A stretch of 20,217 bases of DNA, from contig JASGFG010000073.1 in NCBI GenBank assembly GCA_047605605.1, forward strand, positions 1 through 20,217, in the 5' to 3' direction. The stretch's first letter is position 1, and every line of letters begins with the position of its first letter. Origin of the DNA: JAATGA01 sp047605605 (GTDB lineage: Bacteria > Pseudomonadota > Alphaproteobacteria > Rhodobacterales > Rhodobacteraceae). Position numbers and translations under genes: made by a program. Below the pieces are notes generated by a model that saw only the letters and a program-made list of their open reading frames with translations, had not been told where the DNA came from and searched no databases. Positions 6,259 to 13,331 of the stretch are shown here, in pieces.

Positions 6259-7458
6259 TCAGGCGCGCACTTCGTCCGCCGCTGCGCAGATGGCCGCCGC
6301 GATGAAGTCGAGTTCATCCAGGCTCAGCCGCGTCGGCAGCCGCACGTCGCAGGCGCGCATCAACATGGCGCGGGTCTGCGGTAGGTCGGGCAGGTCGCCC
6401 AGGAACTGCCAGTTCCAATAGGCGCGGGCATTGCCTTCGGACAGGCCGAAGACCTGCACCGAGATGCCGCGTTTCTTCGCCGCCGCCTGAAAGGCCAGGG
6501 CCTGGGCATCGGTCCAATCGCCGGTCAGGTTGAACTGGATCGAATCCGGGGCGCGTTCCTCGGGCGGCAGGGGGGCGGGCACGGCCAGCCAGGGGCTTTC
6601 GTCCAACTGCGCGGCGACATGGTCGTGGTTGGCCCGGCCGCGCGCCACGCGCCCCGCCACCTCCGGCAGTTGCGGGCGGATCACCGCGGCCGACAGGTTC
6701 TGCATCCGCATGTTGTACAGCGGCAGGCGGTTCTGCCAGTGCCCGAACGAGTTTTGCAGACCGGGATGCTTTTTCCAGTTCTGTTCATAGGCGCCCGACA
6801 TGATTATCGCGCGCGCCGCCAGTTCGGGGTCGTCGGTGATCAGCACCCCGCCTTCGCCCGCATTCACCAGCTTGTAGGACTGAAAGCTGAAACAGCCGAT
6901 CTTGCCGATGGTGCCGACCTTGCGCCCGCCCCAGACGGTGCCAAGGCTGTGCGCCGCATCCTCGATGACCGGGATGCCGCGCGCGTCGCAGGCGGCCATG
7001 ATCGCATCCATGTCCGAAGTATGGCCGCGCATGTGGCTGATGATCACGGCATCGGCGTTTTCGATTTTCGCCATGAAATCAGCCATGTCGACGCGGTAGT
7101 TCACACCGACCTCGACAAGCACCGGCACGCAGTCGGCATGGACCACGGCCGAAGGCACGGCGGCGAATGTAAAGGCCGGGATCAGCACCCGCGCCCCCCG
7201 CGGCAGGTCCAGCGCCTTGAGCGACAGGAACAGCGCCGCCGAACAGGACGACACGCAGAGCGCATAGCGCGACCCCATCAGGGCGGCGAACTCGGCCTCG
7301 AGCAGGGCGACGGGGGCGCCTTCGGGCGCGGTATAGCGGAACAGGTCGCCCGATTGCAGCAGGCGTTCCACCTCGATCATAGCGGATGCCGGGATCGCCT
7401 CGGCATCATAGACATTGGGCGCGCGGGTTTCTTCAAGCAGGGCACCGTCGGCGGGCAT
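6259..7458 (-). CDS. DegT/DnrJ/EryC1/StrS-family PLP aminotransferase
   Basis: This is a 399-residue fold-type I PLP enzyme of the DegT family, whose known members transaminate keto-sugars or related carbonyls. Seen in the sequence: SGDLFRY near the N-terminus (36-42), the cofactor-binding SSCSAALFL (70-78), VIEDAAHSLG with Asp167, which should hold the pyridine nitrogen, and the Schiff-base lysine Lys196 in SFQSYKLVNAGEGG. The active site looks intact. The start is supported by AGGAAAG about 8 bases upstream. No sugar-nucleotide, polysaccharide or lipid A genes are nearby. Instead it lies 108 bp downstream of the PuuB-like oxidase, on the same strand. It may be the last gene of the amine operon or an independent unit. 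A role in handling the aldehyde or amine product is inference only. Confidence 0.9.
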   Translation of the reverse strand: MPADGALLEETRAPNVYDAEAIPASAMIEVERLLQSGDLFRYTAPEGAPVALLEAEFAALMGSRYALCVSSCSAALFLSLKALDLPRGARVLIPAFTFAAVPSAVVHADCVPVLVEVGVNYRVDMADFMAKIENADAVIISHMRGHTSDMDAIMAACDARGIPVIEDAAHSLGTVWGGRKVGTIGKIGCFSFQSYKLVNAGEGGVLITDDPELAARAIIMSGAYEQNWKKHPGLQNSFGHWQNRLPLYNMRMQNLSAAVIRPQLPEVAGRVARGRANHDHVAAQLDESPWLAVPAPLPPEERAPDSIQFNLTGDWTDAQALAFQAAAKKRGISVQVFGLSEGNARAYWNWQFLGDLPDLPQTRAMLMRACDVRLPTRLSLDELDFIAAAICAAADEVRA

Positions 7459-7478
7459 GTTCCAGCTTTCCTGAAAAT

Positions 7479-7495
7479 CATCTTCGGGAAAGATG
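7479..7495. promoter_or_regulatory. Small inverted repeat upstream of the DegT-family gene
   Basis: CATCTT (7479-7484) and AAGATG (7490-7495) are perfect 6-bp arms with spacer CGGGA, centred about 29 bases before the start codon. A related motif, AAGATCCTTCCCG, lies at 7555-7567 next to the end of the oxidase gene. This could be an operator or a small leader hairpin. It is a short, low-complexity signal, and no clear promoter boxes are recognisable around it. Confidence 0.3.
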
Positions 7496-7566
7496 TAAGT
7501 CGCGGGGTCCGGCGTGACCAGTGAAATTATTCTGACAGCGGGGCTTTTCGCCGAAGATCCTTCCCG

Positions 7567-8871
7567 TCAGACCCCCAGCCGGTCGCGCATCGAATACCAG
7601 ACCATCGCCAGAACCAGCATCGGATGGCGCAGCGCCGCGCCCCCCGGAAACCGCGGCTGCGGCAGGTTCGCCATCAGGTCGAACCGCCCGGCCTGACCCG
7701 CCACCGCCTGCGCCAGAACCTTGCCCGCCAGCGTCGCCAGTGCCACCCCATGCCCGGAATAGCCCGAGGCCGACAGGATGTTCGGCGCCACCCGCCGGAA
7801 ACACGGCATCCGGTTCAGCGTGATCGCCAGCGTGCCGCCCCAGGCATAGTCCAGCCGCACATCGGCCAGATGCGGATAGATCTCGACCATCGGCTTGCGC
7901 ACAAGCGCGGCGATGTCGGCAGGAAAGCGATAGCCATAGGTCTCGCCCCCGCCGAACAGCAGCCGCTTGTCATCGGACAGCCGCCAGTAGTTCACCACGA
8001 ATTTCGTGTCATGCACGGCGACGTTCCGGGCCAGAACATCGGCGGCGGTGTCGCCCAAAGGCTCGGTCGCGACGATGAAGTTGTTGATCGGCATGACGCG
8101 CGCGGCAATTTCCGGCTCCAGCGCGCCCAGATAGCCGTTGCAGGCCAGCACGACGTGATCGCAGGTCAGCCGCGCCGCATGGGTGCAGACGATGGGCTTT
8201 GCCCCGCGCTCGATCCGGTGAACCTCGCTGCGTTCGTGCAGGCGCACGCCCGCCTTTGCCGCCGCCTGCGCCAGCCCGAGCGCGTAGTTCAGCGGATGCA
8301 CATGGCCCGCGCCCATGTCCAACTCGCCCCCCACGAACCGGGGCGAGCCGATCAGCGCCCGCACCCCGTCGCGGTCGAGGGCTTCAAGCCGGTCATAGCC
8401 ATAGTCGCGGTGCAGCTTTTCAGCCATCCGGTGCATGTCGCGCAGTTCGGCCCCGGTCCGGCAGGCATGGGCGATGCCGGGGTGAAAGGCGACCGGCATC
8501 GCGTGATCCGCGATCAGGCTGCGGACCAGGGCCTTGGCCTCTTCGGCCATGTCCCACAGGCGCCGGGCATTCTCGCGCCCCGCCATCTTTTCCAGCGCGT
8601 CCTGATCCAGCCTTTGCCCCGACCCGACCTGCCCGCCGTTCCGGCCAGAGGCGCCAAAGCCCACGCGATGCGCCTCCACCAGCACCACATCCAGCCCGGC
8701 CTGCGCCAGATGCAGCGCGGCCGAAAGCCCGGTATAGCCGCCGCCGATCACGCAGACATCGGCCTTTTGCGCGCCTTTCAGCGGCGCAAACGGCGCCGGA
8801 GGCGTGGCCGTCGCCGCGTAATAGGACGGGGGATATTCCCCCCGCCGGTCATTGGCGTGCAGCAGGTTCAT
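7567..8871 (-). CDS. puuB: FAD-dependent amine oxidase, gamma-glutamylputrescine oxidase-like
   Basis: The 434-residue protein belongs to the DAO-type FAD oxidoreductases. The N-terminal dinucleotide-binding fold carries VIGGGYTGLSAALHLA (41-56, with GGGYTG) and Glu66 at the end of the second strand. FGASGRNGGQV (72-82) follows, the typical FAD contact of PuuB/OrdL/glycine-oxidase-like enzymes. A C-terminal YSGHGVALATLAGKVLA completes the FAD site. PuuB oxidises gamma-glutamylputrescine to its aldehyde with release of ammonia and peroxide. I chose ATG at 8871 over an upstream methionine (8901) because it overlaps the stop of the glutamine-synthetase-like gene by ATGA (8868-8871), a strong sign of translational coupling. 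The neighbours supply ligase and hydrolase steps, which supports the role. The exact amine is unknown; the symbol marks similarity to the Puu pathway. Confidence 0.82.
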   Translation of the reverse strand: MNLLHANDRRGEYPPSYYAATATPPAPFAPLKGAQKADVCVIGGGYTGLSAALHLAQAGLDVVLVEAHRVGFGASGRNGGQVGSGQRLDQDALEKMAGRENARRLWDMAEEAKALVRSLIADHAMPVAFHPGIAHACRTGAELRDMHRMAEKLHRDYGYDRLEALDRDGVRALIGSPRFVGGELDMGAGHVHPLNYALGLAQAAAKAGVRLHERSEVHRIERGAKPIVCTHAARLTCDHVVLACNGYLGALEPEIAARVMPINNFIVATEPLGDTAADVLARNVAVHDTKFVVNYWRLSDDKRLLFGGGETYGYRFPADIAALVRKPMVEIYPHLADVRLDYAWGGTLAITLNRMPCFRRVAPNILSASGYSGHGVALATLAGKVLAQAVAGQAGRFDLMANLPQPRFPGGAALRHPMLVLAMVWYSMRDRLGV

Positions 8872-10226
8872 ACGTTCAGCAGCAGGTGTTCGCGTTCCCA
8901 CGGGCTGATGACCTGAAGGAACTCCTTGTATTCGTTGCGCTTCACCGAATCGTAGACCGAACAGAAATCCGGGCCCAGCACCTCGACCAGCGCCGTGTCC
9001 TCTTCCAGCAGGTCCAGCGCGTCGCCCAGATTATAGGGCAGGTCGGTTTCCATGTTATAGGCATCCGACACGCATTCCGGCCGTGGCATCCTGCCCTCTT
9101 TCAGGCCCAGATAGCCGCAGGCCAGGCTGGCGGCCAGCCCGAGGTAGGGGTTGCAATCCATCCCCGCCAGCCGGTTTTCCAGCCGCCGCGCCTCGGGGCC
9201 AGAGATGGGAATCCGCAGGCCCGTGGTGCGGTTGTCGCGCCCCCATTCCAGGTTGATCGGCGCGGCAAAGTCGGGGACATAGCGGCGATAGCTGTTGACG
9301 TAGGGCGCCAGCAGCGCCACCGCACCGGGCAGGTGGTTCTGCATCCCGGCGATGAAGTGCAGGAAGGCCTCGGTCTCGCCGCCCTTCTTGTCGGAAAAGA
9401 TGTTCTTGCCGGTTTTCATGTCCACCACCGAATGGTGGATGTGCATGGCGCTGCCCGGCTCACCCTCGATCGGCTTGGCCATGAAGGTGGCGAAACAGTC
9501 GTGCCGCAGCGCCGCCTCGCGGATCAGCCGCTTGAAGAAGAAGATCTCGTCGGCCAGACGCACCGGGTCGCCATGGGCCATGTTGATCTCGACCTGGCCG
9601 GCGCCGCCTTCCTGAAGGATGCCGTCGATCTCGAACCCCTGCGCCTCGGCGAAGTCATAGATGTCGTCGATCACCTTGCCGTATTCGTCGACCGCCGACA
9701 TGGAATAGGCCTGCTTGCCGGCCGCCCGCCGCCCCGACCGGCCCATCGGCGGGATGATCGGCTGGTTCGGGTCCAGGTTCCGCGCGACCAGAAAGAACTC
9801 CATCTCGGGCGCGACGATGGGCTGCCAGCCTTCGGCGTTGTAAAGCTCCACCACCCGGCGCAGCACGTTGCGCGGGGCGGTGGGAACCGGGCTTCCGTCG
9901 CGCTCCTGCGCGTCGTGGATGACTTGCAGCGTCACATCCGCCGTCCAGGGCGCGGCAGTGGCGGTGGAAAAGTCGGGGACCAGGATCATGTCCGGTTCCG
10001 TGAACGCGCCCGAGGGGTTGTCGGCCCATTCCCCGGTGATGGTTTGCAGGAATATCGAGTTCGGCAGGAAATAGTTCGCCTGCTTTGCAAATTTCGACGC
10101 CGGCATTGCCTTGCCGCGCGCCACGCCTGCGATATCGGCGATGATGCATTCCACCTCGTCCACGCGACGGCCGCCGATGTAATCGCGCGCCGCCTCGGGC
10201 AGTTGCTTGAGCCAGTCGGCTGCCAT
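8868..10226 (-). CDS. puuA: Glutamine-synthetase-family gamma-glutamyl-amine ligase (second copy)
   Basis: This 452-residue protein is a glutamine-synthetase-like enzyme. Such PuuA-type ligases join glutamate to an amine with ATP. Visible motifs are the metal-binding EMEFFLV (141-147), EGGAGQVEINM (206-216), the catalytic-domain MHIHHS (261-266), NRTTGLRIP (332-340) and ENRLAGMDCNPYL (350-362). The adenylylation site of true GlnA (NLYDLP) is not preserved; the matching region near the C-terminus reads METDLPYN. This argues against a housekeeping glutamine synthetase. The start is 3 bp after the amidotransferase stop and the end overlaps the FAD oxidase start by 4 bp, giving a tight amidotransferase-ligase-oxidase unit. 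The substrate could be putrescine, another polyamine or a monoamine. Confidence 0.85.
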   Translation of the reverse strand: MAADWLKQLPEAARDYIGGRRVDEVECIIADIAGVARGKAMPASKFAKQANYFLPNSIFLQTITGEWADNPSGAFTEPDMILVPDFSTATAAPWTADVTLQVIHDAQERDGSPVPTAPRNVLRRVVELYNAEGWQPIVAPEMEFFLVARNLDPNQPIIPPMGRSGRRAAGKQAYSMSAVDEYGKVIDDIYDFAEAQGFEIDGILQEGGAGQVEINMAHGDPVRLADEIFFFKRLIREAALRHDCFATFMAKPIEGEPGSAMHIHHSVVDMKTGKNIFSDKKGGETEAFLHFIAGMQNHLPGAVALLAPYVNSYRRYVPDFAAPINLEWGRDNRTTGLRIPISGPEARRLENRLAGMDCNPYLGLAASLACGYLGLKEGRMPRPECVSDAYNMETDLPYNLGDALDLLEEDTALVEVLGPDFCSVYDSVKRNEYKEFLQVISPWEREHLLLNV

Positions 10227-10229
10227 GGC

Positions 10230-10928
10230 TTACCCCGCCTTGCGCGCACCGGCGCGCGTCTGTTTGAAAAAGGCCGCGATCTTCGCCGCCATGGTCCTGT
10301 CCTGCAAAGGCCCGTCCAGCCGCGCCTCGGCCCGTGCCATCAGCGCATCGGGCACCAGCCCCTTGCCGCGGGTCTTCATCAACCCGTCGACGAATTCCGG
10401 CCGGAACTCGGGATGCGCCTGCACGGTCAGCATCCGGTCGTCATAAAGCAGGGCCGCATTCTCGCAGAAGTCGTTCGTGGCCAGAACCTGCGCGGCTTCG
10501 GGCTTTTCCACCACCTGATCCTGATGCCAGGCGTTCAGCGTGATCTTTTCGCCGCCGAAGTCATAGTCGGTCGGCCCCACCGCCCATCCCCCAGTGAATT
10601 TCTCCACCCGGCCCCCCATCGCCTGCGCGATGATCTGGTGGCCGAAACAGACGCCCACCACCGGCACATGCGCGTCGTAAGCCTTGCGGATGAACGCCTC
10701 CAGCGGCGCGATCCACGGATGATCCTCATAGGCGCCATGCCGCGACCCGGTGATCAGCCAGCCATCGGCCTCGTGCACATCGGCGGGCATCTGGCCATCG
10801 ACCACGGCCCAGGTCCTGAAGGTGAACCCGTTCCCCGCCAGCAGGCGTTCGAACATGTCGGGATAATCCCCCATCCGGGGGGCAAGGGCGTCGGGCGCAT
10901 GGCCCGTCTGAAGGATGCCGATCAGCAT
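10230..10928 (-). CDS. Class I glutamine amidotransferase, gamma-glutamyl-GABA hydrolase-like
   Basis: This 232-residue protein is a class I glutamine amidotransferase domain standing alone. The catalytic triad is complete: Cys94 in GVCFGHQ, and His172 and Glu174 in QAHPEF. Stand-alone members include GuaA-like subunits and the gamma-glutamyl hydrolases such as PuuD that release GABA from gamma-glutamyl-GABA. Its place between two gamma-glutamyl ligase-like genes and before a PuuB-like oxidase favours the hydrolase role, although its MLIGILQTGH start and GVCFGHQ core look more GuaA/YfeJ-like than classical PuuD. I start it at 10928, where similarity to the family begins. A longer frame reaching 11087 would read through the hairpin repeat and is unlikely. 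The ribosome site is weak. It follows the other ligase gene after 162 bp. Confidence 0.85.
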   Translation of the reverse strand: MLIGILQTGHAPDALAPRMGDYPDMFERLLAGNGFTFRTWAVVDGQMPADVHEADGWLITGSRHGAYEDHPWIAPLEAFIRKAYDAHVPVVGVCFGHQIIAQAMGGRVEKFTGGWAVGPTDYDFGGEKITLNAWHQDQVVEKPEAAQVLATNDFCENAALLYDDRMLTVQAHPEFRPEFVDGLMKTRGKGLVPDALMARAEARLDGPLQDRTMAAKIAAFFKQTRAGARKAG

Positions 10929-11009
10929 TTTGAAAGCTCGCGTTTCATCACCCGGAAAGCGTAACCCCGCGCCCCCCTGTCCGGTCAAGGCGGCACCCCC
11001 CGACCCCCC

Positions 11010-11077
11010 ATCCTCTTCGCGAAAATATCCTCGGGGGGTGAGGAGCGAAGCGACGAGGGGGGCAGACAGCCCCCCTC
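11010..11077 (-). repeat. Hairpin-plus-tail intergenic repeat, copy 2
   Basis: Read on the minus strand, an 8-bp hairpin (11077-11055) is followed by a short arm rich in GTCGCTTCGCTCC, a C-run, and the tail GAGGATATTTTCGCGAAGAG (about 11033-11014). The tail aligns with copy 1 at 6224-6250 with one gap and a few mismatches. It lies in sense orientation just behind the first glutamine-synthetase-like gene. Confidence 0.6.
11055..11077 (-). terminator. Hairpin after the first glutamine-synthetase-like gene
   Basis: GAGGGGGG (11055-11062) and CCCCCCTC (11070-11077) are perfect 8-bp arms with a 7-base loop. On the minus strand the stem begins 13 bases after the stop codon. No T-tract follows, so it may stabilise the upstream mRNA or attenuate rather than stop transcription into the amidotransferase gene. 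Confidence 0.5.
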
Positions 11078-11090
11078 TTGCGTTCAACCG

Positions 11091-12425
11091 TCAAACGGTA
11101 TCGAGGTAAAGCTCCACCCGCTCGGCCTCGGTCAGGTCGGCGATGTAAAGCAGTTCCTGCCGCTTGGTCTGCACCAGGTTGCGGATGATCTCGCCGTTGA
11201 AGATGCGCGGAACGACCGTGCTGCCCTCGAAGGCGTCGATGGCGGCCTCCCAGCCGGTCGGGATCTGCGGCAGGTCCAGCGCATAGGCGTTGCCGGTCAC
11301 CGGGGCAGGGGGTTCCACCTGATCCTCGATCCCGTTCATCGCCGCGCCAAGGATGGCGGCCAGCATCAGATAGGGGTTCACGTCGCCCCCCGCCACGCGA
11401 TGCTCGATCCGCCGCGCCGCCGGGTTGCCGGCGGGGATGCGGATGGCGGCGGTGCGGTTCTCGTATCCCCAGCAGATCGCGGTCGGCGCGTGTTTGTCCG
11501 GCACCAGCCGTTCAAAGCTGTTCTGATGCGGCGCGAAGATCAGCGTCGAATCATGCATCGCGTTCAGACAGCCCGCCACCGCATGGCGCAGCGTCGCCGT
11601 GCCCTTCGGCCCGCCGGAATCAAAGATGTTGTCGCCATCCTTGTCCAGCACGCTGAAATGCGTGTGCAGGCCCGACCCGGAATATTCGGCATAGGGCTTG
11701 GCCATGAAGCTGGCCGCAAAGCCGTGCCGCCGCGCCAGCCCCTTGACCAGCAGCTTGAAGAGCCAGGCATCGTCCGCCGCGCGCAGCGCGTCGTCGGAAT
11801 GCATCAGGTTCACCTCGAACTGGCCCAGGCCCGTCTCGCTGGTCGAGGTGTCGGCGGGAATGTCCATCGCCTCGCAGGCGTCGTAAAGGTCGGTAAAGAA
11901 CGTGTCGAAGGCATCCAGCGCCCGGATCGACAGGGTTTCCGCCGCCTTGCGCCGCTTGCCCGACCGCGGGGACGAGGGCACCTGCAACGTCTTGCCGCTG
12001 TCGTCGATCAGAAAGAACTCCAGCTCCATCGCCACCACGGGCGTCAGGCCGTGCGCCTTGTAGCGGTCGACGGCGGCGCGCAGCGCGTGCCGCGGGTCGC
12101 CCTCATAGGGCTGGCCGTTCTCGCGGAACATCCAGATCGGCAGCAGGGCGGTCGGCGCCTCCAGCCAGGGCATCGGCATGAAGCCGCGCTCGGTCGGGCG
12201 CAGCACGCCGTCCTGGTCGCCCTGCTCGAACACCAGCGGGCTGTCGTCGATATCCTCGCCCCAGATGTCGAGGTTCATGACCGAAAAGGGAAAGCGCGTC
12301 CCGTCCTTGACGGCCTTGTCGGCGAACCGGGCGGGGATGCGTTTGCCGCGCGCCTGGCCGTTCAGATCGGCCGCTGCAACGCGGATGGTGCGGACTTCGG
12401 GATGTTTCCGAAGGTAGTCTTTCAT
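11091..12425 (-). CDS. Glutamine-synthetase-family gamma-glutamyl-amine ligase (first copy)
   Basis: This 444-residue protein is a second glutamine-synthetase-like enzyme and clearly diverged from the 8868-10226 copy. Motifs are MELEFFLI (133-140, metal ligands Glu134/Glu136), ETGLGQFEVNLMH (197-209), SGLHTHFS (251-258), ENRTAAIRIP (322-331) and EHRVAGGDVNPYL (341-353). A basic KTLQVPSSPRSGKRRKAAE insertion lies at about 145-163. The family includes PuuA, isopropylamine ligases (IpuC) and other glutamyl-amine synthetases as well as proteins of unknown substrate. It is the first enzyme gene behind the ABC transporter genes (78 bp gap) and the first of the amine-processing set. The paralogues probably differ in amine specificity or form a mixed complex. 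No GlnA-type adenylylation tyrosine motif is seen. Confidence 0.87.
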   Translation of the reverse strand: MKDYLRKHPEVRTIRVAAADLNGQARGKRIPARFADKAVKDGTRFPFSVMNLDIWGEDIDDSPLVFEQGDQDGVLRPTERGFMPMPWLEAPTALLPIWMFRENGQPYEGDPRHALRAAVDRYKAHGLTPVVAMELEFFLIDDSGKTLQVPSSPRSGKRRKAAETLSIRALDAFDTFFTDLYDACEAMDIPADTSTSETGLGQFEVNLMHSDDALRAADDAWLFKLLVKGLARRHGFAASFMAKPYAEYSGSGLHTHFSVLDKDGDNIFDSGGPKGTATLRHAVAGCLNAMHDSTLIFAPHQNSFERLVPDKHAPTAICWGYENRTAAIRIPAGNPAARRIEHRVAGGDVNPYLMLAAILGAAMNGIEDQVEPPAPVTGNAYALDLPQIPTGWEAAIDAFEGSTVVPRIFNGEIIRNLVQTKRQELLYIADLTEAERVELYLDTV

Positions 12426-12483
12426 GATCTCACATTATGCGAGGCCGCGGCTTGCCTTCACCGCCCCCGGATCCTTTCCTGTT

Positions 12484-12495
12484 ATTTGATCAAAT
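12484..12495. promoter_or_regulatory. AT-rich palindrome between the permease and ligase genes
   Basis: ATTTGATCAAAT is a perfect 12-bp palindrome in an otherwise GC-rich area. It lies 8 bp beyond the stop codon of the second permease gene and 58 bp upstream of the first ligase gene. Its symmetry and position suggest an operator, for example for a GntR- or Lrp-type regulator, but I cannot name one. A CATAAT box (12434-12439, minus strand) lies only about 8 bases before the ATG, without a good -35. Confidence 0.4.
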
Positions 12496-12503
12496 TCAGC
12501 CTA

Positions 12504-13331
12504 CTACCGCAGCAACTGCGGACGCAAGCGAATTTTGGGACGCAGGTTCGACGGCAAGTGGCGGTTCAGCCTGCGGTTCACCCGGCCAAAGATCCAGATC
12601 AGCGCCAGCGTGATCAGGATGAAGTAAAAGCCGACGATCGGATAGGGGATGAACGGGTTGAAGGTCTTGTCGGTGATGTATTTCGCATAATACAGCGCGT
12701 CGCCCTTTTGCTGGAACGCCGGAAAGCCCGAAAAGAACACCAGCGTTGTCGACTGGAACAGGAAGATCGCCTCGTTGGTATAGCTGGGCCAGGCCAGGCG
12801 CAGCATGGTCGGCCATTCCACCCGGCGGAACTTTTTCCAGCCGTGCAGGCCATAGGCGTCGGCTGCCTCCAGCTCTCCCTTCGGGATGGCGCGCAGGGCG
12901 CCATGGAAGATCTCGGCCGAATAGGCGGCGGTGTTCAGGAACAGCACGAACAGCGCCCCGGCCCAGGCCCGCGTCATCCAGCTGGTCTGGACGGTAAGGC
13001 CAAAGACCTCGATCCCGGCGCGGGGCAGCAAGACCAGCGCCTGATAGGCCAGGAAGAACTGGATGAACAAGGGCGAGCCGCGGAACAGAAAGATGAACCA
13101 TTCCGCGGGCTTGCGCAGCCAGGGCGACCGCGCGGCCTTGGCCGCGGCGACGGCATTGGCAAGCAGGAACCCCATCGCTAGGGCCAGCACCCCGAAATAC
13201 AGGTTCCAGATTACCCCCGACCCGATCAACGTGAATTGCGTGCACAGGTCGAAGTCCGATTTCGGCAGAACCCTTTCGCCGATGCCGATGGATCGCAGGC
13301 CGTAGGCGGTGATGGTTTCCCAGCAGGTCAT
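12504..13331 (-). CDS. Polar amino acid ABC transporter permease (HisM-like)
   Basis: This 275-residue integral membrane protein has about five hydrophobic segments and the cytoplasmic coupling loop typical of HisQM/ArtQM permeases (ELEAADAYGLHGWKKFRRVEWP). FRGSPLFIQFFLAYQ, another family hallmark, precedes it. The extended N-terminus (about 50 residues, with two cysteines) lies before the first hydrophobic helix. I chose ATG at 13331, which overlaps the stop of the other permease gene by ATGA. A frame reaching 13628 only shadows that gene. It pairs with the 13328-14209 permease as the membrane channel of a type I importer. The ATPase and binding-protein genes are upstream in the same direction. 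Confidence 0.92.
   Translation of the reverse strand: MTCWETITAYGLRSIGIGERVLPKSDFDLCTQFTLIGSGVIWNLYFGVLALAMGFLLANAVAAAKAARSPWLRKPAEWFIFLFRGSPLFIQFFLAYQALVLLPRAGIEVFGLTVQTSWMTRAWAGALFVLFLNTAAYSAEIFHGALRAIPKGELEAADAYGLHGWKKFRRVEWPTMLRLAWPSYTNEAIFLFQSTTLVFFSGFPAFQQKGDALYYAKYITDKTFNPFIPYPIVGFYFILITLALIWIFGRVNRRLNRHLPSNLRPKIRLRPQLLR

Noticed and set aside
8199..10964. A 921-codon plus-strand open frame
   Set aside because: It is antisense to three well-recognised genes and has no family-like content; long shadow frames are expected at this GC content.
10929..11087. N-terminal extension of the amidotransferase to 11087
   Set aside because: It translates through the hairpin repeat into low-complexity residues not found in the family.
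8868..12425. Either glutamine-synthetase-like gene as housekeeping glnA
   Set aside because: They lack the adenylylation tyrosine motif and have no glnB neighbour; context is amine catabolism.
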